Below, in pieces: positions 19,483 to 29,976 of a stretch of 64,000 nt of DNA. Numbering within the stretch: position 1 is the first letter of the stretch; each line of letters starts with the position of its first letter. The DNA is from Sphingomonas sp. HF-S4. GTDB lineage: Bacteria > Pseudomonadota > Alphaproteobacteria > Sphingomonadales > Sphingomonadaceae. The stretch lies in the NCBI RefSeq assembly GCF_032911445.1, contig NZ_JAWJEJ010000001.1:3348001-3412000 (forward strand). Reading direction: 5' to 3'. The translations under genes and the position numbers were made by a program. The notes under the pieces were generated by a model. The model was not told the origin of the DNA, ran no database searches, and worked only from the letters and a program-made list of their open reading frames with translations.

Positions 19483-20349
19483 TCAACCCGCCAGCGTCAC
19501 CTGCATGCCGAAGGTCCGCGTCTCGCCCGGTGCGAAGCGGAGGATGCCGGGCTTGTCCCAGATCTCGCCGGTAAAGCCGATCGGGTCGGCGATGCCGTGC
19601 CACGGCTCGATGCAGACATAGCGTGCGCCAGGCTTGGTCCAGATGCCGAGCCTGGGCATGCCGACAAAGCCGATCTCGAGCCCCGGCCCCTCGCCGCCGT
19701 CATAGCGTAGCGATTGGCTTTCCAGGCTATCCCAGACCAGCGCGTCGCGTTCAAACAGGGCATCGGTAAGCTTGAGCTCGCGACCATCGAGCGGGCTCGG
19801 CCAACCCTCGGGCGCGATCCAGCCGCCCCTTACGATCGCCGACAGTTCGGCGGGCTCAGGCCTTTCGAAGACGATGCGGTGGTCGGCGCGCGCCCGGCCA
19901 TAGGGCAGCGGCCAGGCGAAGGCTGGGTGGAAGCCAAAGCTCGCCGGCATGTCGCGGTCGCCGGTGTTGGTGACGGTGATGTCCATCGCCAGCGTCGCGC
20001 CGGCCACCGTGAACGCCGCATCGAGCGCGAAGGCGAAGGGATAGACGGCGCGCGTCGCCTCGTTGTCGGTGAGCCGGAATACCGCGCGGTCGGGCGCCTG
20101 CTCGACCAGATCGAACGTCTGGCGCCGCGCTAAGCCGTGCTGCGGCAGCGGATATTCGTTGCCGTCGACTCGATATTTGTCGTCGACCAGCCGCCCGACG
20201 ATCGGAAACAGCAACGGTGCCCGTCCGGCCCAGAAGGCGGGATCGGCATCGGTCATCAGCTCGCACCCCTTGCCGTCGCGAAGGCTCGACAGCTCGGCGC
20301 CAAACGGGTTGATCGCCGCCGTCAGCCGGTCCGATGCAATTTCGATCAT
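19483..20349 (-). CDS. Aldose 1-epimerase family protein
   Basis: 288 aa cytoplasmic galactose-mutarotase-like beta-sandwich enzyme; the family interconverts alpha and beta sugar anomers or hexose-6-phosphate anomers. Family marks are LSSLRDGKGCELMTDADP near the N-terminus, LPQHGLARRQTF (His of the active site), GFHPAFAWPL and a C-terminal VCIEPWHGIADP carrying the catalytic Glu region. Closer to the LacX-like branch than to classical GalM. Substrate unknown; no sugar operon adjoins it. Confidence 0.88.
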   Translation of the reverse strand: MIEIASDRLTAAINPFGAELSSLRDGKGCELMTDADPAFWAGRAPLLFPIVGRLVDDKYRVDGNEYPLPQHGLARRQTFDLVEQAPDRAVFRLTDNEATRAVYPFAFALDAAFTVAGATLAMDITVTNTGDRDMPASFGFHPAFAWPLPYGRARADHRIVFERPEPAELSAIVRGGWIAPEGWPSPLDGRELKLTDALFERDALVWDSLESQSLRYDGGEGPGLEIGFVGMPRLGIWTKPGARYVCIEPWHGIADPIGFTGEIWDKPGILRFAPGETRTFGMQVTLAG

Positions 20350-20410
20350 AGCGTTTCCTGCGTTGCGTCAGCATGCGATATGGCGCCGCCGCCACCTGGA
20401 CAACCGATCA

Positions 20411-20776
20411 ATGCACGTCGAAGTCGAGACATTCCTCGCCGCACTGCCGCCTGAAAAGCGGGCGCTCACCGATCGGCTGCGCGCGCTACTCCATGCCGCG
20501 GCGCCGGGACTGGAGGAGCGCATCAAGTGGAACGCTCCGAGCTTCGGCGACCGAGTGACACTCAACTATGCACCGAAAGGCGGGATGCGCGTGATCCTCC
20601 ATCGAGGCGCGAAACCGCACGATCTCGCCGGCTTCGCCTTCGCAGATGCCGGTGGTACGGCGTGCTGGCCTTCGCCCGATCGCGGGGTCGTGGCCATACG
20701 GGACCTTGCCGATCTCGAAGCCAAGGCGGACGCGCTCGTCGCGCTGGTCGGCGACTGGATCCCTGCGACCCGCTGA
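20411..20776 (+). CDS. DUF1801 domain protein
   Basis: 121 aa small cytoplasmic protein (MHVEVETFLAALPPEKRAL) with the DUF1801/YdhG-like fold marks: EERIKWNAPSFG, ...TLNYAPKGGMRVILHRGAK and a terminal ALVGDWI. Function of the family is not established. ATG 20411 removes 116 upstream residues of the open frame that lack coding character. It ends two bases before the convergent SDR gene. Confidence 0.8.
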   Translation: MHVEVETFLAALPPEKRALTDRLRALLHAAAPGLEERIKWNAPSFGDRVTLNYAPKGGMRVILHRGAKPHDLAGFAFADAGGTACWPSPDRGVVAIRDLADLEAKADALVALVGDWIPATR

Positions 20777-20778
20777 GA

Positions 20779-21522
20779 TCAACCCTCGCGATGGACGAGG
20801 AAGGGCGACCAGGCCTGGTTGACCGGCATCAGCTCGAGCGCATTGATGTTGAGGTGCGGCGGCTGCTGCGCGACCCACAGCATCGTCGCGGCGATGTCCT
20901 CGGCGGTCATCGGGTTCACCCCTCCATAGAGCTGGTCCGAGGTTTCCCGGCTGCCGGTGCGCACCAGCGTGAACTCGGTCTCGACCATCCCAGGCTCGAT
21001 CGAGCAGACGCGCACCCCGGAGCCGATCAGATCCGACCGGAGATTGAGGCTGAACTGGCGGACGAACGCCTTGGTCGCGCCGTACACATTGCCGCCGGGA
21101 TAGGGATAGTTCGCCGCCACCGACGACAGGTTGATGATCGCACCCTTGCGCGCGACCAGCGCGGGCAGGAGCTTGTGGGTAATCGAAACCAGCGAGGCGA
21201 TGTTGGTGTCGATCATCGTGGTCCAGTTGGACAGCTTTGCCGCCTGCGCCGGCTCGAGCCCCAGCGCGAGCCCGGCATTGTTGATCAGCAAGTCGATGTC
21301 GCGAAACGCCTCGGGCAGACCATCGAGCGCGGCGTCGCGCGCCGCTTCGTCGCGGATGTCGAATTCCAGCGTGTGAAGCGCCTCGCCGAGTTCGTCCTTC
21401 AGCGCCGCCAGCCGATCGGCGCGCCGCCCGGTGCCGATCACCTTCCAGCCCGCACCGACGAATGCGCGCGCCGCCGCCTCGCCGATGCCTGCGGTCACGC
21501 CGGTGATGAGTGCGGTGGGCAT
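20779..21522 (-). CDS. SDR family oxidoreductase (YdfG-like)
   Basis: 247 aa classical short-chain dehydrogenase. Visible are the cofactor site TGVTAGIGEAAA (8-19), an Arg pair after beta-2 (GRRADR) suggesting NADP, NNAGLALG, catalytic Ser in LSSVAANYPYPGG, and YGATKAF (Tyr-Lys). The C-terminal NINALELMPVNQAW is characteristic of the YdfG / 3-hydroxy-acid (serine) dehydrogenase branch. Cytoplasmic. Convergent with the DUF1801 gene and followed upstream by a palindromic repeat. Confidence 0.9.
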   Translation of the reverse strand: MPTALITGVTAGIGEAAARAFVGAGWKVIGTGRRADRLAALKDELGEALHTLEFDIRDEAARDAALDGLPEAFRDIDLLINNAGLALGLEPAQAAKLSNWTTMIDTNIASLVSITHKLLPALVARKGAIINLSSVAANYPYPGGNVYGATKAFVRQFSLNLRSDLIGSGVRVCSIEPGMVETEFTLVRTGSRETSDQLYGGVNPMTAEDIAATMLWVAQQPPHLNINALELMPVNQAWSPFLVHREG

Positions 21523-21536
21523 GCCAATCCTCCAAC

Positions 21537-21664
21537 GTCACCCCGGACTCGTTCCGGGGCCACCGAGCCTCACGCGAGAAGCAGGAGCCTCGAGTTCAGC
21601 CCTTGCCGCTTGGTGGACCCCGGCACAAGCCTGTCCTGCAGGCAGTCGAAGGGGCCGGGGTGAC
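21537..21664. repeat. Imperfect inverted-repeat element between SDR and pheT
   Basis: GTCACCCCGG (21537-21546) at the left and CCGGGGTGAC (21655-21664) at the right are exact inverse copies; inside are a hairpin CCCCGGA-CTCGT-TCCGGGG (21541-21559) and a second CCCCGG near 21618. The pheT stop follows 7 bases later, so the element also sits where a pheT terminator would be. Confidence 0.65.
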
Positions 21665-21670
21665 GGAGGG

Positions 21671-24079
21671 CTAGCCCCGCAGGTTCGCGCCGAGCTTGCC
21701 CGCAGCCGCGACGACCTTGTCGGCGACCGCCTTCAACTCCGCATCGGTAAAGCTCTTCTCGCCGGGCTGGAGCGTGACTTCCACTGCCAGCGACTTCTGC
21801 CCCTCGGGCACGCCGGTGCCGGTGAAGACGTCGAACAGCCGCGCATCGACGATCACGCCCTTGTCGGCCCCCTTCACCGCGCGGACAAGGTCCCCCGCTG
21901 CAAGGTCCGCCGGCACGAGGAAGGCGAAGTCGCGCGTCACTGCCTGGAGCGCCGGGGGCGTGTATACCGGGCGCATGAAGCCCGCCCCGCGCTTGGCGGG
22001 AAGCGCGTCGAGATAGATTTCCACCGCGGCGACCTCGCCGTCGAGGTCGAACGCCTTGAGCACGCCGGGATGGACCATACCGAACGCCGCCAGCACGGTC
22101 TTGGGCCCGAGGCGCAGCGTCGCCGACTGGCCGGGATGATAGACCTCGCCCGCTTCCCCCATGACCTGCAAGTTGGCAACCGGCGCGCCGGCGGCTTCGA
22201 GCAGCGCCAGCGCCTCGGCCTTGGCGTCGAACGCGCCGAAGCGCTGGCCCTTGCCGCTTTGCCAGCCGCGCGGCGCGCGGTCGCCCGCGAGCACCACGCC
22301 GAGCGTCAGCCGTTCCTTGTCGGCCAAATAGCGCCGGCCGATCTCGAACAGGCGGACGCCGCTGGCGCCGCGCTTGAGGTTGCGCTCGGCCGCGGCAAGC
22401 AGCCCAGGGAGCAGCGAAGGCCGCATGACCTTCATGTCCTCGCTGATCGGGTTGGCGAGGATCCAGGCCCCGCCACCGAACGGCGCAGCCTCGGCCTCGG
22501 AAATGAAGCTCCAGGTCACCGCTTCGTGCAGGCCGCGCGCCGCGGCGGTGCGGCGCAGGCGGCGTTCCAGCTTCTGCTCCGGTGTCGCGGTCGGCACGGC
22601 GACGCCGGGTGCGCGATCGAGCGGAGTCGAGGGGACGTTGTCGATGCCTTCGATGCGGATGACTTCCTCGACCAGATCGGCCGGACCGTCCACGTCGCGA
22701 CGCCAGCTCGGCGCAGTGACCCGCAGGTCTTCGAAGCGCGAAAGATCGGTCGGATCGCCATTGGCATCGAGCGCCTCTACGGTGAAGCCAAGGCTTTCGA
22801 GGATTTGCTTCTGCCGCTCGACCGGGATCGCGAGCCCGCCCAGCGTTTCGGCGAGCGCAGGATCATAGGCCGTGGTGATGCCAACCTGCGGGACCGTCCC
22901 GGCACGGGTGACTTCGCTGGCGCTGCCGCCGCAAAGGTCGACGACGTAGCGCGCCGCGATCGCGATGCCGTCCTCCAGGAACGCCGGATCGACCCCGCGC
23001 TCGAAGCGCGCGCGCGCGTCGCTGGTCAGATTGAGCTTCTGGCCGGTGCGGGCGATAGCCTCGGGATCGAAGAACGCGCATTCGATCACGACGTCGGTCG
23101 TCGTCTCGGACACGCCGGTATCCTCGCCGCCCATGATCCCGCCGATATCGTGGACGCCGGTATCGTCGGCGATCACGGTGACGGTCTCGTCGAGCGTGTA
23201 GGTTTTCTCGTTGAGCGCGAGCATCTGCTCGCCGGGCTTTGCCTTGCGCACGACCAGTGCGCCCGACAGCTTGGCCTTGTCATAGACGTGCAGCGGGCGG
23301 CCGAGATCGATCATCACATAGTTGGTGATGTCGACGAGCGCCGAGATCGGGCGCTGGCCGATCGCCTTGAGGCGGCGCTGCATCCACTCGGGCGACGCGC
23401 CGTTGGTCACGCCGCTGACGGTCTGGCCGAAATAGGCCGGGCAGCCCTCGGGTGCCTCGATCCGCACGTCGGGCCCGGCGCCGCTGGTGGGCACCGGGTC
23501 GATCGCCAGCGGCTTGAGCGCGCCGAGGCCAGCCGCGGCGAGATCGCGCGCGATGCCGCGCACGCCCATGCAGTCCTGGCGGTTGGGGGTGATCGAGACG
23601 TCGAACACCGGGTCGTTGAGATCGGCATAGTCGGCGAAGGCGGTGCCGACCGGCGCGTCGCCGGGCAGCTCGATGATGCCGTCATGATCCTCGCCGAGCT
23701 CCAATTCGCGCGTCGAGCACATCATGCCGTTCGATTCGACTCCGCGCACCGCGGCGACCTTGAGCTGCATACCGTTGACCGGGACCACCGCGCCGGGGAG
23801 CCCGAGCACGCCGACCAGGCCAGCGCGCGCATTGGGTGCGCCGCACACGACGGTGAGCGGATCGCTCTCGCCGGTATCGACGGTGAGCACCTGGAGCTTG
23901 TCCGCCTGCGGATGCCGCTCGGCGGTGAGCACCTTGGCGACGCGGAACCCGGCAAGCTTCTCGCCCGGATTCTCGACGCCCTCGACTTCGAGTCCGATGC
24001 GCGTGAGTCCAGCCTCGATCGCTGCAACCGAAGCGTCGGTATCGAGATGCGCCTTGAGCCAGTTGAGCGTGAACTTCAT
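21671..24079 (-). CDS. pheT: Phenylalanyl-tRNA synthetase beta subunit
   Basis: 802 aa large subunit of the alpha2-beta2 PheRS that charges tRNA-Phe and edits mischarged tyrosine. N-terminal tRNA-binding OB fold ([22 protein letters not shown], then [20 protein letters not shown] style), B3/B4 editing domain, B5, the catalytic-like core and the C-terminal FDX-ACB anticodon-binding domain ([20 protein letters not shown]) are all recognisable. Length is standard. Its ATG overlaps the pheS stop by four bases. Confidence 0.97.
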   Translation of the reverse strand: MKFTLNWLKAHLDTDASVAAIEAGLTRIGLEVEGVENPGEKLAGFRVAKVLTAERHPQADKLQVLTVDTGESDPLTVVCGAPNARAGLVGVLGLPGAVVPVNGMQLKVAAVRGVESNGMMCSTRELELGEDHDGIIELPGDAPVGTAFADYADLNDPVFDVSITPNRQDCMGVRGIARDLAAAGLGALKPLAIDPVPTSGAGPDVRIEAPEGCPAYFGQTVSGVTNGASPEWMQRRLKAIGQRPISALVDITNYVMIDLGRPLHVYDKAKLSGALVVRKAKPGEQMLALNEKTYTLDETVTVIADDTGVHDIGGIMGGEDTGVSETTTDVVIECAFFDPEAIARTGQKLNLTSDARARFERGVDPAFLEDGIAIAARYVVDLCGGSASEVTRAGTVPQVGITTAYDPALAETLGGLAIPVERQKQILESLGFTVEALDANGDPTDLSRFEDLRVTAPSWRRDVDGPADLVEEVIRIEGIDNVPSTPLDRAPGVAVPTATPEQKLERRLRRTAAARGLHEAVTWSFISEAEAAPFGGGAWILANPISEDMKVMRPSLLPGLLAAAERNLKRGASGVRLFEIGRRYLADKERLTLGVVLAGDRAPRGWQSGKGQRFGAFDAKAEALALLEAAGAPVANLQVMGEAGEVYHPGQSATLRLGPKTVLAAFGMVHPGVLKAFDLDGEVAAVEIYLDALPAKRGAGFMRPVYTPPALQAVTRDFAFLVPADLAAGDLVRAVKGADKGVIVDARLFDVFTGTGVPEGQKSLAVEVTLQPGEKSFTDAELKAVADKVVAAAGKLGANLRG

Positions 24080-25158
24080 GCGCCCACTCCCCCGCTCAGC
24101 GTGGGCATTTCGAATGCCGAGAAGCCGTAATGCTTGAGCCAGCGGGCATCGCCGTCGAAGAACGCACGCAAGTCATCCATTCCGTATTTGAGCATCGCCA
24201 GCCGATCGATCCCGCAACCGAAGGCGAAGCCCTGCCACTGATCGGGATCGTAGCCGCCGGCCTCGATCACCTTGCGGTGGACCATGCCGCTGCCCAGCAC
24301 TTCCATCCAGCCTTCGGAGCCGCCGATGACGCGCTTGCCGCCCACCACCGAGAAGCCGACATCGACTTCGGCGCTCGGCTCGGTGAACGGGAAATAGCTC
24401 GGCCGCAGCCGCAGCACGATGTCGTCGCGCTCGAAGAACGCCTTGAGGAAGGTCTCGAGCGTCCATTTGAGGTGGCCGAGGGTGATGCCCTTGTCGATCA
24501 CCAGCCCTTCGACCTGGTGGAACATCGGGGTGTGCGTCGCATCCGAGTCCGAACGATAGGTGCGCCCGGGCGCGATGATTCGAATCGGCTGGTTACCGCC
24601 GGCCGCCTTCATCGCGCGGATCTGCACCGGCGAGGTGTGCGTGCGCAGCACCATCGGCTTCTCATGCTCGCCAGCCAGATAGAAGGTGTCGTGCATCGCG
24701 CGCGCCGGATGCGTCTCCGGAATGTTGAGCGCGGTGAAATTGTGCCAGTCGTCCTCGATCTCGGGACCGGTGGCGACCGCGAAGCCGAGATCGGCGAAGA
24801 TCTCCGCCAGTTCGTCCATCACCTGGGCAACCGGATGCACGCTGCCCGGCGCGACGCCATCGACCGGCAGGGTCATGTCGAGCGTCTCGCTCGCCAGCCG
24901 CGCGTCGAGCGCCAGCCGCTCGAGCGACGCCTTGCGCTCAGCCAGCGCCGCGGTCACCGCCTCGCGCAGCCCGTGGATGCGCGGGCCCTGTTCCTGGCGT
25001 TCCTCGGGACTCATCCCGCCCAGCGTCTTGAGCAGCCCGGTGATCGCGCCCTGCTTGCCGAGCGCATGGACGCGCAGCGCCTCGAGCGCGTCGAGCCCCG
25101 CCGCGGCGTCGATCGAGGCGAGCAGGTCGCTGCGCAATTGTTCGAGATCGGTGGTCAT
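24076..25158 (-). CDS. pheS: Phenylalanyl-tRNA synthetase alpha subunit
   Basis: 360 aa catalytic subunit of PheRS. N-terminal coiled coil (about 1-85), then the class II core: motif 2 around [11 protein letters not shown] / [37 protein letters not shown], and motif 3 [19 protein letters not shown]. Translationally coupled to pheT. I see no attenuator-type leader peptide in the 91 bases upstream, which instead hold a stem-loop after the lysE gene. Confidence 0.97.
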   Translation of the reverse strand: MTTDLEQLRSDLLASIDAAAGLDALEALRVHALGKQGAITGLLKTLGGMSPEERQEQGPRIHGLREAVTAALAERKASLERLALDARLASETLDMTLPVDGVAPGSVHPVAQVMDELAEIFADLGFAVATGPEIEDDWHNFTALNIPETHPARAMHDTFYLAGEHEKPMVLRTHTSPVQIRAMKAAGGNQPIRIIAPGRTYRSDSDATHTPMFHQVEGLVIDKGITLGHLKWTLETFLKAFFERDDIVLRLRPSYFPFTEPSAEVDVGFSVVGGKRVIGGSEGWMEVLGSGMVHRKVIEAGGYDPDQWQGFAFGCGIDRLAMLKYGMDDLRAFFDGDARWLKHYGFSAFEMPTLSGGVGA

Positions 25159-25219
25159 GGAATTCCGTTCAAAGTGCGAGGAGGCTCGAACCGCAGTCGT
25201 GGCCTCAGGTCAAGCCCCG

Positions 25220-25241
25220 TGCGCCTGCTTCGCCAGGCGCA
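25220..25241 (-). terminator. Stem-loop after lysE-type gene
   Basis: Perfect 8-base inverted repeat TGCGCCTG / CAGGCGCA with a 6-base loop, 9 bases past the exporter stop and ahead of pheS. No T run, so weak or attenuating at most. Confidence 0.4.
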
Positions 25242-25249
25242 GCAACCAG

Positions 25250-25867
25250 CTACACGCGGCTTCCCAGCAGCGCGCCGCCGAAGCCGATGAACATCACGCC
25301 GGTGCCGCGGTTGAACAGCTTCCGGCGGTTGGCAGGCGCCAGCCATGCGGCGAGCGAGCGCCCGCCCAGCGCATAGACGCCGTACCAGAAACCCTCGATC
25401 ACCACGAAGCTCGCCACCAGGATGCCCAGCTGGGCCCAGAACGGCCGGCTGGTGTCGAGGAATTGCGGGAACAGCGCGGCGGCGAAGATGATCAGCTTGG
25501 GATTGGAGAGGCCGGTGGCGAGCCCGGTGCCGAACAGCGCGCCGGCCGAACGCCGCGTATGCGGATCGGCCGCCGCCTTGCCCACGGGCGCGCGCCACGC
25601 CTTGATCCCCAGCCAGATCAGATACGCAGCGCCGGCGTAGCGCAACACATCGTACAGCGAAGGTGACGCCTTGAGCAGCGCGCCGAGCCCGGCGGCGGAA
25701 GCGAGCAGGCACAGCAGCACCGCGCTCATCAGCCCGGCCATCGAGAAGATCGCCCGGCGCGGGCCGTGGTGGATGCTCTGCACCATCACATGCAGCATGT
25801 TCGGGCCCGGCGTCCCCGCGATCAGGAACACGGCGGTGACGTAGAGCCACCAGGTGTGCAGTGCCAT
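25250..25867 (-). CDS. LysE/RhtB family amino-acid exporter
   Basis: 205 aa inner-membrane protein with about six helices. The N-terminal LIAGTPGPNMLHVMVQSIHHGPR segment carries the LysE-family PGP signature, and GTGLATGLSNPKLIIFAAALFPQF is the second conserved loop. Probably exports a neutral or basic amino acid or homoserine lactone type compound; substrate unknown. It interrupts the usual closeness of rplT and pheS. Confidence 0.88.
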   Translation of the reverse strand: MALHTWWLYVTAVFLIAGTPGPNMLHVMVQSIHHGPRRAIFSMAGLMSAVLLCLLASAAGLGALLKASPSLYDVLRYAGAAYLIWLGIKAWRAPVGKAAADPHTRRSAGALFGTGLATGLSNPKLIIFAAALFPQFLDTSRPFWAQLGILVASFVVIEGFWYGVYALGGRSLAAWLAPANRRKLFNRGTGVMFIGFGGALLGSRV

Positions 25868-25884
25868 TCCGCTACTCCCATTTC

Positions 25885-25963
25885 GTCATCCCGGCGAAAG
25901 CCGGGATCTCAGGCCGCATAGGCCTCGATTGCCGCACGAGATCCCGGCTTTCGCCGGGATGAA
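25885..25963. repeat. Paired palindromic repeat, second copy
   Basis: ATCCCGGC-GAAA-GCCGGGAT (25888-25907) and ATCCCGGC-TTTC-GCCGGGAT (25941-25960) with a 33-base spacer; same architecture as the copy at 7037-7108, including similar spacer words (TCTCAGG, GCACGAG). Confidence 0.85.
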
Positions 25964-25971
25964 GGAAGAAA

Positions 25972-26004
25972 AGAAAAAGGGCGCCGGTGTTGCCACCGAC
26001 GCCC
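25972..26004 (-). terminator. Intrinsic terminator after rplT
   Basis: On the minus strand GGGCGTCGGTG-GCAA-CACCGGCGCCC (25979-26004, one wobble) is followed by TTTTTCTTTTC, a textbook intrinsic terminator 24 bases after the rplT stop. Confidence 0.85.
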
Positions 26005-26028
26005 CGATTTCTCACGCTACAGGTCGCT

Positions 26029-26394
26029 TCAGGCGGCCTGGGGCAGTGCCGCCTTCGCCTGCGCGACGATGGCGCTAAACGCCTCGCCTTCGTGCATCGC
26101 GATGTCGGCCAGGACCTTGCGGTCGAGCTCGATGCCGGCGAGCTTGAGCCCGTGCATGAACTGCGAATAGGTCAGGCCTTCGGCGCGGACGCCGGCGTTG
26201 ATGCGCTGGATCCACAGGCCGCGGAACGTGCGCTTCTTAACCTTGCGGTCGCGATACGCGTACTGGCCGGCCTTCTCGACGGCCTGGCGCGCGATGCGGA
26301 TCGTGTTCTTGCGACGGCCGCGATAGCCCTTCGCCTGCTCAAGAATGTTCTTGTGCTTGGCCTTGGTGGTTACACCACGCTTAACTCGTGCCAT
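26029..26394 (-). CDS. rplT: 50S ribosomal protein L20
   Basis: 121 aa basic protein that binds 23S rRNA early in large-subunit assembly. [20 protein letters not shown] start, [19 protein letters not shown] and [20 protein letters not shown] are diagnostic. Second gene of an rpmI-rplT operon. A GGAGG lies about 10 bases before the ATG. Confidence 0.98.
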   Translation of the reverse strand: MARVKRGVTTKAKHKNILEQAKGYRGRRKNTIRIARQAVEKAGQYAYRDRKVKKRTFRGLWIQRINAGVRAEGLTYSQFMHGLKLAGIELDRKVLADIAMHEGEAFSAIVAQAKAALPQAA

Positions 26395-26409
26395 TTTCCA
26401 GGGCCTCCC

Positions 26410-26613
26410 TTACTTCAGGCCGTACGGCGCCCACGCGATAACGCGGGCGGTATCGGCGTCGGCGAGCACGGAGGTGCCGCGGTTCTGGCGGATGTACTTC
26501 GCGTTGTGCGAAATCAGGCGGTGGCGCTTGCCGGCGACTCCGTGCTTCACCTTGCCGGTGGCGGTGAGCTTGAAGCGCTTTTTGACGCCGCTCTTGGTCT
26601 TGAGCTTGGGCAT
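26410..26613 (-). CDS. rpmI: 50S ribosomal protein L35
   Basis: 67 aa; [20 protein letters not shown] and the C-terminal [20 protein letters not shown] match L35. ATG 26613 gives the exact family length; the open frame continues upstream without coding character. It heads the rpmI-rplT pair. infC is not next to it within the window. Confidence 0.97.
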   Translation of the reverse strand: MPKLKTKSGVKKRFKLTATGKVKHGVAGKRHRLISHNAKYIRQNRGTSVLADADTARVIAWAPYGLK

Positions 26614-26770
26614 TTCGGTCTCCTTACAAACTCGAACGTGCGAACAGCCGCGGCAGCCCTTGATGGCCGGGCGTGTTCCTGACGTTCGAGGAAAGCGGGG
26701 CGCATAGCTCCAGGCGCGGCACAATGCAACCTGAGTCGGAACCCTCAGGGTCCACAGGGTTTGTGTTGCC

Positions 26771-28915
26771 ATGGCAGATCGGGAAGCACCGCTAGAAGCT
26801 GCCGAAGCGGCATCCCCACCCGACAAGGCGCCCGCGAAGCCCGCCCGCGCGCTCGGCACTCCCCTTGCCAGCGCCATCGCTGTCGTAACCACGATCCTCG
26901 GGCTCCTCATCCTCGCCTGGACGGTACTGTTCGTCACCAAGGGCCGGTTCCTCAAGCCGACGTTCGAGAGGATCGTCGCCGCGCAGACCAACCGCGAGGT
27001 CAGGGTCGCGGGGGACTTCCAGCTCTATTTCGCGCCGTTCAACGTCAAGTTCCTCGCCGAAGGGCTGACGATTTCCAATCCCGAATGGGCCGGCCGCGGC
27101 AATTTTTTCTCGGCCAGGAAGATCGATACGCGAATCTCGACCTGGAGCCTGATCACCGGCAACCGCCGGATCAACTGGCTCGGGCTCGAGGACGGCCATG
27201 TCGATCTGCAATGGGACAAGGCCGGCAAGCGCAACACCTGGACGTTCAACGAGTCGCAGGAAAAGGGCGATCCCCTCGAACTGCCGGTCATCCGCCGTGC
27301 GCTCGTTCAGGGTACGCTCGTACGCTATGTCGATCCGCGGATGCAGATTGAGGCCGGCATCCGCATCCATACCGTCGAGGCGCGCGACACCCGGTTCGCC
27401 TCGAGCATCCGCTTCGACGGCAACGGTACCGCGCGTGGCACGCGATTCGCGATGGCCGGCGAGCTGCTCAGCCCCAACGCCACCGTCGCGGGTGGGCAGA
27501 ACCAGCTGAAGCTCCATGTCGAGGGGGTCCGCACTAAGATCGACGTCGCGGGCACCTTGCCCGGCGCGACCGAGATCGAAGGCGCGGATCTCAACATGGA
27601 TGCGCGCGGCCAGAACCTCGCCGACGTCTTCGCAGTCGCCGGGATCGCGGTGCCCGATACGCGCACCTATCGCCTGCGTTCGAACGTGACCAAGCATGGC
27701 GACGAGTGGCGCTTCACCAACCTGCGCGGCCGCTTTGGCGCCAGCGACCTTTCGGGCCGCTTTACCGTGGCATTGAAGGAGCCGCGGCTGCTGCTCACCG
27801 CCAATCTCGCAACGCGGACGCTCGACATCGTCGATGCCGGTCCGTTCATCGGCTACAGCCCCCAGGCTGCAGCGGCCGGCGCCGTGGTGAGCCAGGCCGC
27901 GGGGCGCCCGCGCATCCTCCCCGATGCCAAGCTGCGGATCGATGCGCTCAAGAATTTCGACGCCAAGGTTGACTGGACCGTGCGCACCGTCCGCGCCGAG
28001 AAGCTGCCGGTCTCGAACATCAAGCTCGGGCTCGATCTCGAGGATCGGCTGCTCAAGCTGGACCCGCTCAACTTCAGCCTCGCGCGCGGCACGGTCCATT
28101 CGGCGATCAGCATCAACGCACGCCGGGATCCGGTCTTCACCGAATATGACATCCGCCTGTCGCCGACGCCGATGGGCGTGCTGCTCGCCGGCTTCGGCGT
28201 CGAGCAATCGGGCACCACCGGCACCTTGAAGGCCCGCGTCCAGATGACCGGGACCGGCAACAGCGTGCACGATTCGCTCGCCACCTCGAATGGCCGCATC
28301 GCCGTGATCCTGCCCAAGGGCAGCTTCTGGACGCGCAACATCCAGCTTTCCGAGCTCGATCTCGGCACGTTCGTCCAGAAGATGTTCGAGAAGAAATTGA
28401 AGGAGCCGGTGCAGATCAATTGCGGGCTGATCGGATTCAGCGTGCGCAATGGCATCGCCGCCGCCGATCCGATCCTGATCGACACCCAGAAGAACGTGAT
28501 GCTCGGCCGCGGCGGGTTCAGCTTCAAGAATGAGAGCATCGACCTCGCCTTCCGCGCCGACAGCAAGAAGTTCAGCCTGTTCGCCGGCCAGTCGCCGGTC
28601 GGCATCGGCGGTTATTTCGCCAAGCCGAGCATCAACGTCGTCACCCCCGAGCTGCTCAGCCGCGCGGGCGCCGGCCTCGGCCTCGGCCTCGTCGCGAGCC
28701 CGCTCGCCGCGATCATCGCGTTCGTCGATGTCGGCGATGCCAAGGCGGCCGATTGCGGCCCGGTCCTTGCCGGCGCCTCGGCCCGCGCCCAGCGCACCGA
28801 CAAGGGCAAGCCCCGCGACGATGTCGGCAAGGGCACCACCGCCAAGTCCGAGGACGGCAAGCGCTCGAAGGACGAGCGCAAGGACCAGCGCAAGAAGTTC
28901 CTGGGGATCTTCTGA
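26771..28915 (+). CDS. AsmA family protein
   Basis: 714 aa envelope protein. A cytoplasmic N-terminal tail (about 1-30, Ala/Pro-rich) is followed by one membrane segment (about 33-57) and a long periplasmic beta-rich AsmA-like domain: [34 protein letters not shown] and the [21 protein letters not shown] repeat. The C-terminus after residue 640 is a Lys/Asp-rich charged tail. AsmA-like proteins are bridge-like elements in lipid transport or outer-membrane assembly; the precise role is not known here. No operon partners. Confidence 0.88.
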   Translation: MADREAPLEAAEAASPPDKAPAKPARALGTPLASAIAVVTTILGLLILAWTVLFVTKGRFLKPTFERIVAAQTNREVRVAGDFQLYFAPFNVKFLAEGLTISNPEWAGRGNFFSARKIDTRISTWSLITGNRRINWLGLEDGHVDLQWDKAGKRNTWTFNESQEKGDPLELPVIRRALVQGTLVRYVDPRMQIEAGIRIHTVEARDTRFASSIRFDGNGTARGTRFAMAGELLSPNATVAGGQNQLKLHVEGVRTKIDVAGTLPGATEIEGADLNMDARGQNLADVFAVAGIAVPDTRTYRLRSNVTKHGDEWRFTNLRGRFGASDLSGRFTVALKEPRLLLTANLATRTLDIVDAGPFIGYSPQAAAAGAVVSQAAGRPRILPDAKLRIDALKNFDAKVDWTVRTVRAEKLPVSNIKLGLDLEDRLLKLDPLNFSLARGTVHSAISINARRDPVFTEYDIRLSPTPMGVLLAGFGVEQSGTTGTLKARVQMTGTGNSVHDSLATSNGRIAVILPKGSFWTRNIQLSELDLGTFVQKMFEKKLKEPVQINCGLIGFSVRNGIAAADPILIDTQKNVMLGRGGFSFKNESIDLAFRADSKKFSLFAGQSPVGIGGYFAKPSINVVTPELLSRAGAGLGLGLVASPLAAIIAFVDVGDAKAADCGPVLAGASARAQRTDKGKPRDDVGKGTTAKSEDGKRSKDERKDQRKKFLGIF

Positions 28916-29127
28916 GGCTGCGCGCGCCTCGCTCAGGCCATGCCGGCCAGCGTCGATCGATCAAGCGCTTTCAATGTAGGATTTGCCGTGCGAGGCTGAT
29001 CGCGCTGCTCTTTCCACCGTGAATCTCTCCCAGATCCCGATCGCAATATTGTTTCACGAGCGCGCAATTTTCGGAATGAAAAAGTGCGCAAAGTGCGAAG
29101 TTATGCCGCAACCGGCGCGACTCGCCC

Positions 29128-29910
29128 TCAGTGCCCGCGGCAGGCGAGATGCTCCAATATCTCCTCGATTCGCGCCGGATCCCCCGCGGCGATGACTTCG
29201 CCGTTGCTTCCGGCGTGGAGCGGGTCGCCCTGCCAGTCGCACATCCGCCCGCCCGCGCCTTCGACGATCGGCACCAGAGCGGCGAAGTCGTGGAGCTTCA
29301 ATCCCGCCTCGACGACCACGTCCATCCAGCCGCTGGCGACGCAGCCGTAATTATAGCAGTCGCCGCCCAGAACCGTGCTCATCACTGCGGCGTCGAGATG
29401 CTCGAAGGCATGAAGCTGGTCGTCGGTGAACAACGCGGGCGATGTCGTCCCGAGGATCGCGTCCTTCAGCTCGCGGCAGCGCCGCGCCTCGGCCGGCTTT
29501 CCGTTGAACACCGTAGTGCGCCCCGCCACGCCCAGCCAGCGCTCGCCGGTGATCGGCTGGTCGAGGATGCCGAGCACCGGCCAGCCGTCCTCCAGCAGCG
29601 CGATCAGCGTCCCGAAGATCGGCCGGCCGGCGATGAACGCACGGGTACCGTCGATCGGATCGAGCACCCATTGCCGGCCGCTCGTCCCCTCGCGGACGCC
29701 GAATTCCTCGCCGATAATGCCGTCCATCGACCGCTCCGCGACGATCAGCTTGCGCATCGCCTCTTCGGCGGCGCGATCGGCGAGCGTCACCGGCGACTGG
29801 TCGTCCTTGGTCTCGACGCCGTGACGGCCACGGAAATAGGGACGGATCGCCGCGCCGGCGGCATCGGCAAGGCGCTCGGCGAGCGCGATATCGGTTTGGG
29901 AAACGGGCAT
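29128..29910 (-). CDS. hisN: Inositol-monophosphatase family, HisN-type histidinol-phosphatase
   Basis: 260 aa Mg-dependent phosphatase. The IMPase motifs are intact: a metal-binding Glu-Glu in GIIGEEFG, WVLDPIDGTRAFIAGRP, and a C-terminal GLKLHDFAALVPIVEGAGG. The TRAF-x-x-GRPxFGTLIALL variant is characteristic of the alphaproteobacterial histidinol-phosphatase subgroup rather than of SuhB, so histidine biosynthesis is the best guess. ATG 29910 matches family length; the frame extends 14 codons further upstream to 29952. Divergent from pldA by 66 bases. Confidence 0.82.
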   Translation of the reverse strand: MPVSQTDIALAERLADAAGAAIRPYFRGRHGVETKDDQSPVTLADRAAEEAMRKLIVAERSMDGIIGEEFGVREGTSGRQWVLDPIDGTRAFIAGRPIFGTLIALLEDGWPVLGILDQPITGERWLGVAGRTTVFNGKPAEARRCRELKDAILGTTSPALFTDDQLHAFEHLDAAVMSTVLGGDCYNYGCVASGWMDVVVEAGLKLHDFAALVPIVEGAGGRMCDWQGDPLHAGSNGEVIAAGDPARIEEILEHLACRGH

Positions 29911-29976
29911 GCCCCCGGCCCTACCCGCCCGATTTTGACTCGCCAAGGTCACAAAGCGCTGGCAACCGTTCCGCCC

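Noticed and set aside
21431..24130. 899-codon plus-strand frame over pheT
   Set aside because: Antisense shadow of pheT with Arg/His/Asp-rich composition.
25159..25249. Phe-attenuator leader peptide before pheS
   Set aside because: No short ORF with phenylalanine runs and no terminator/antiterminator pair seen; only one stem-loop without T run.
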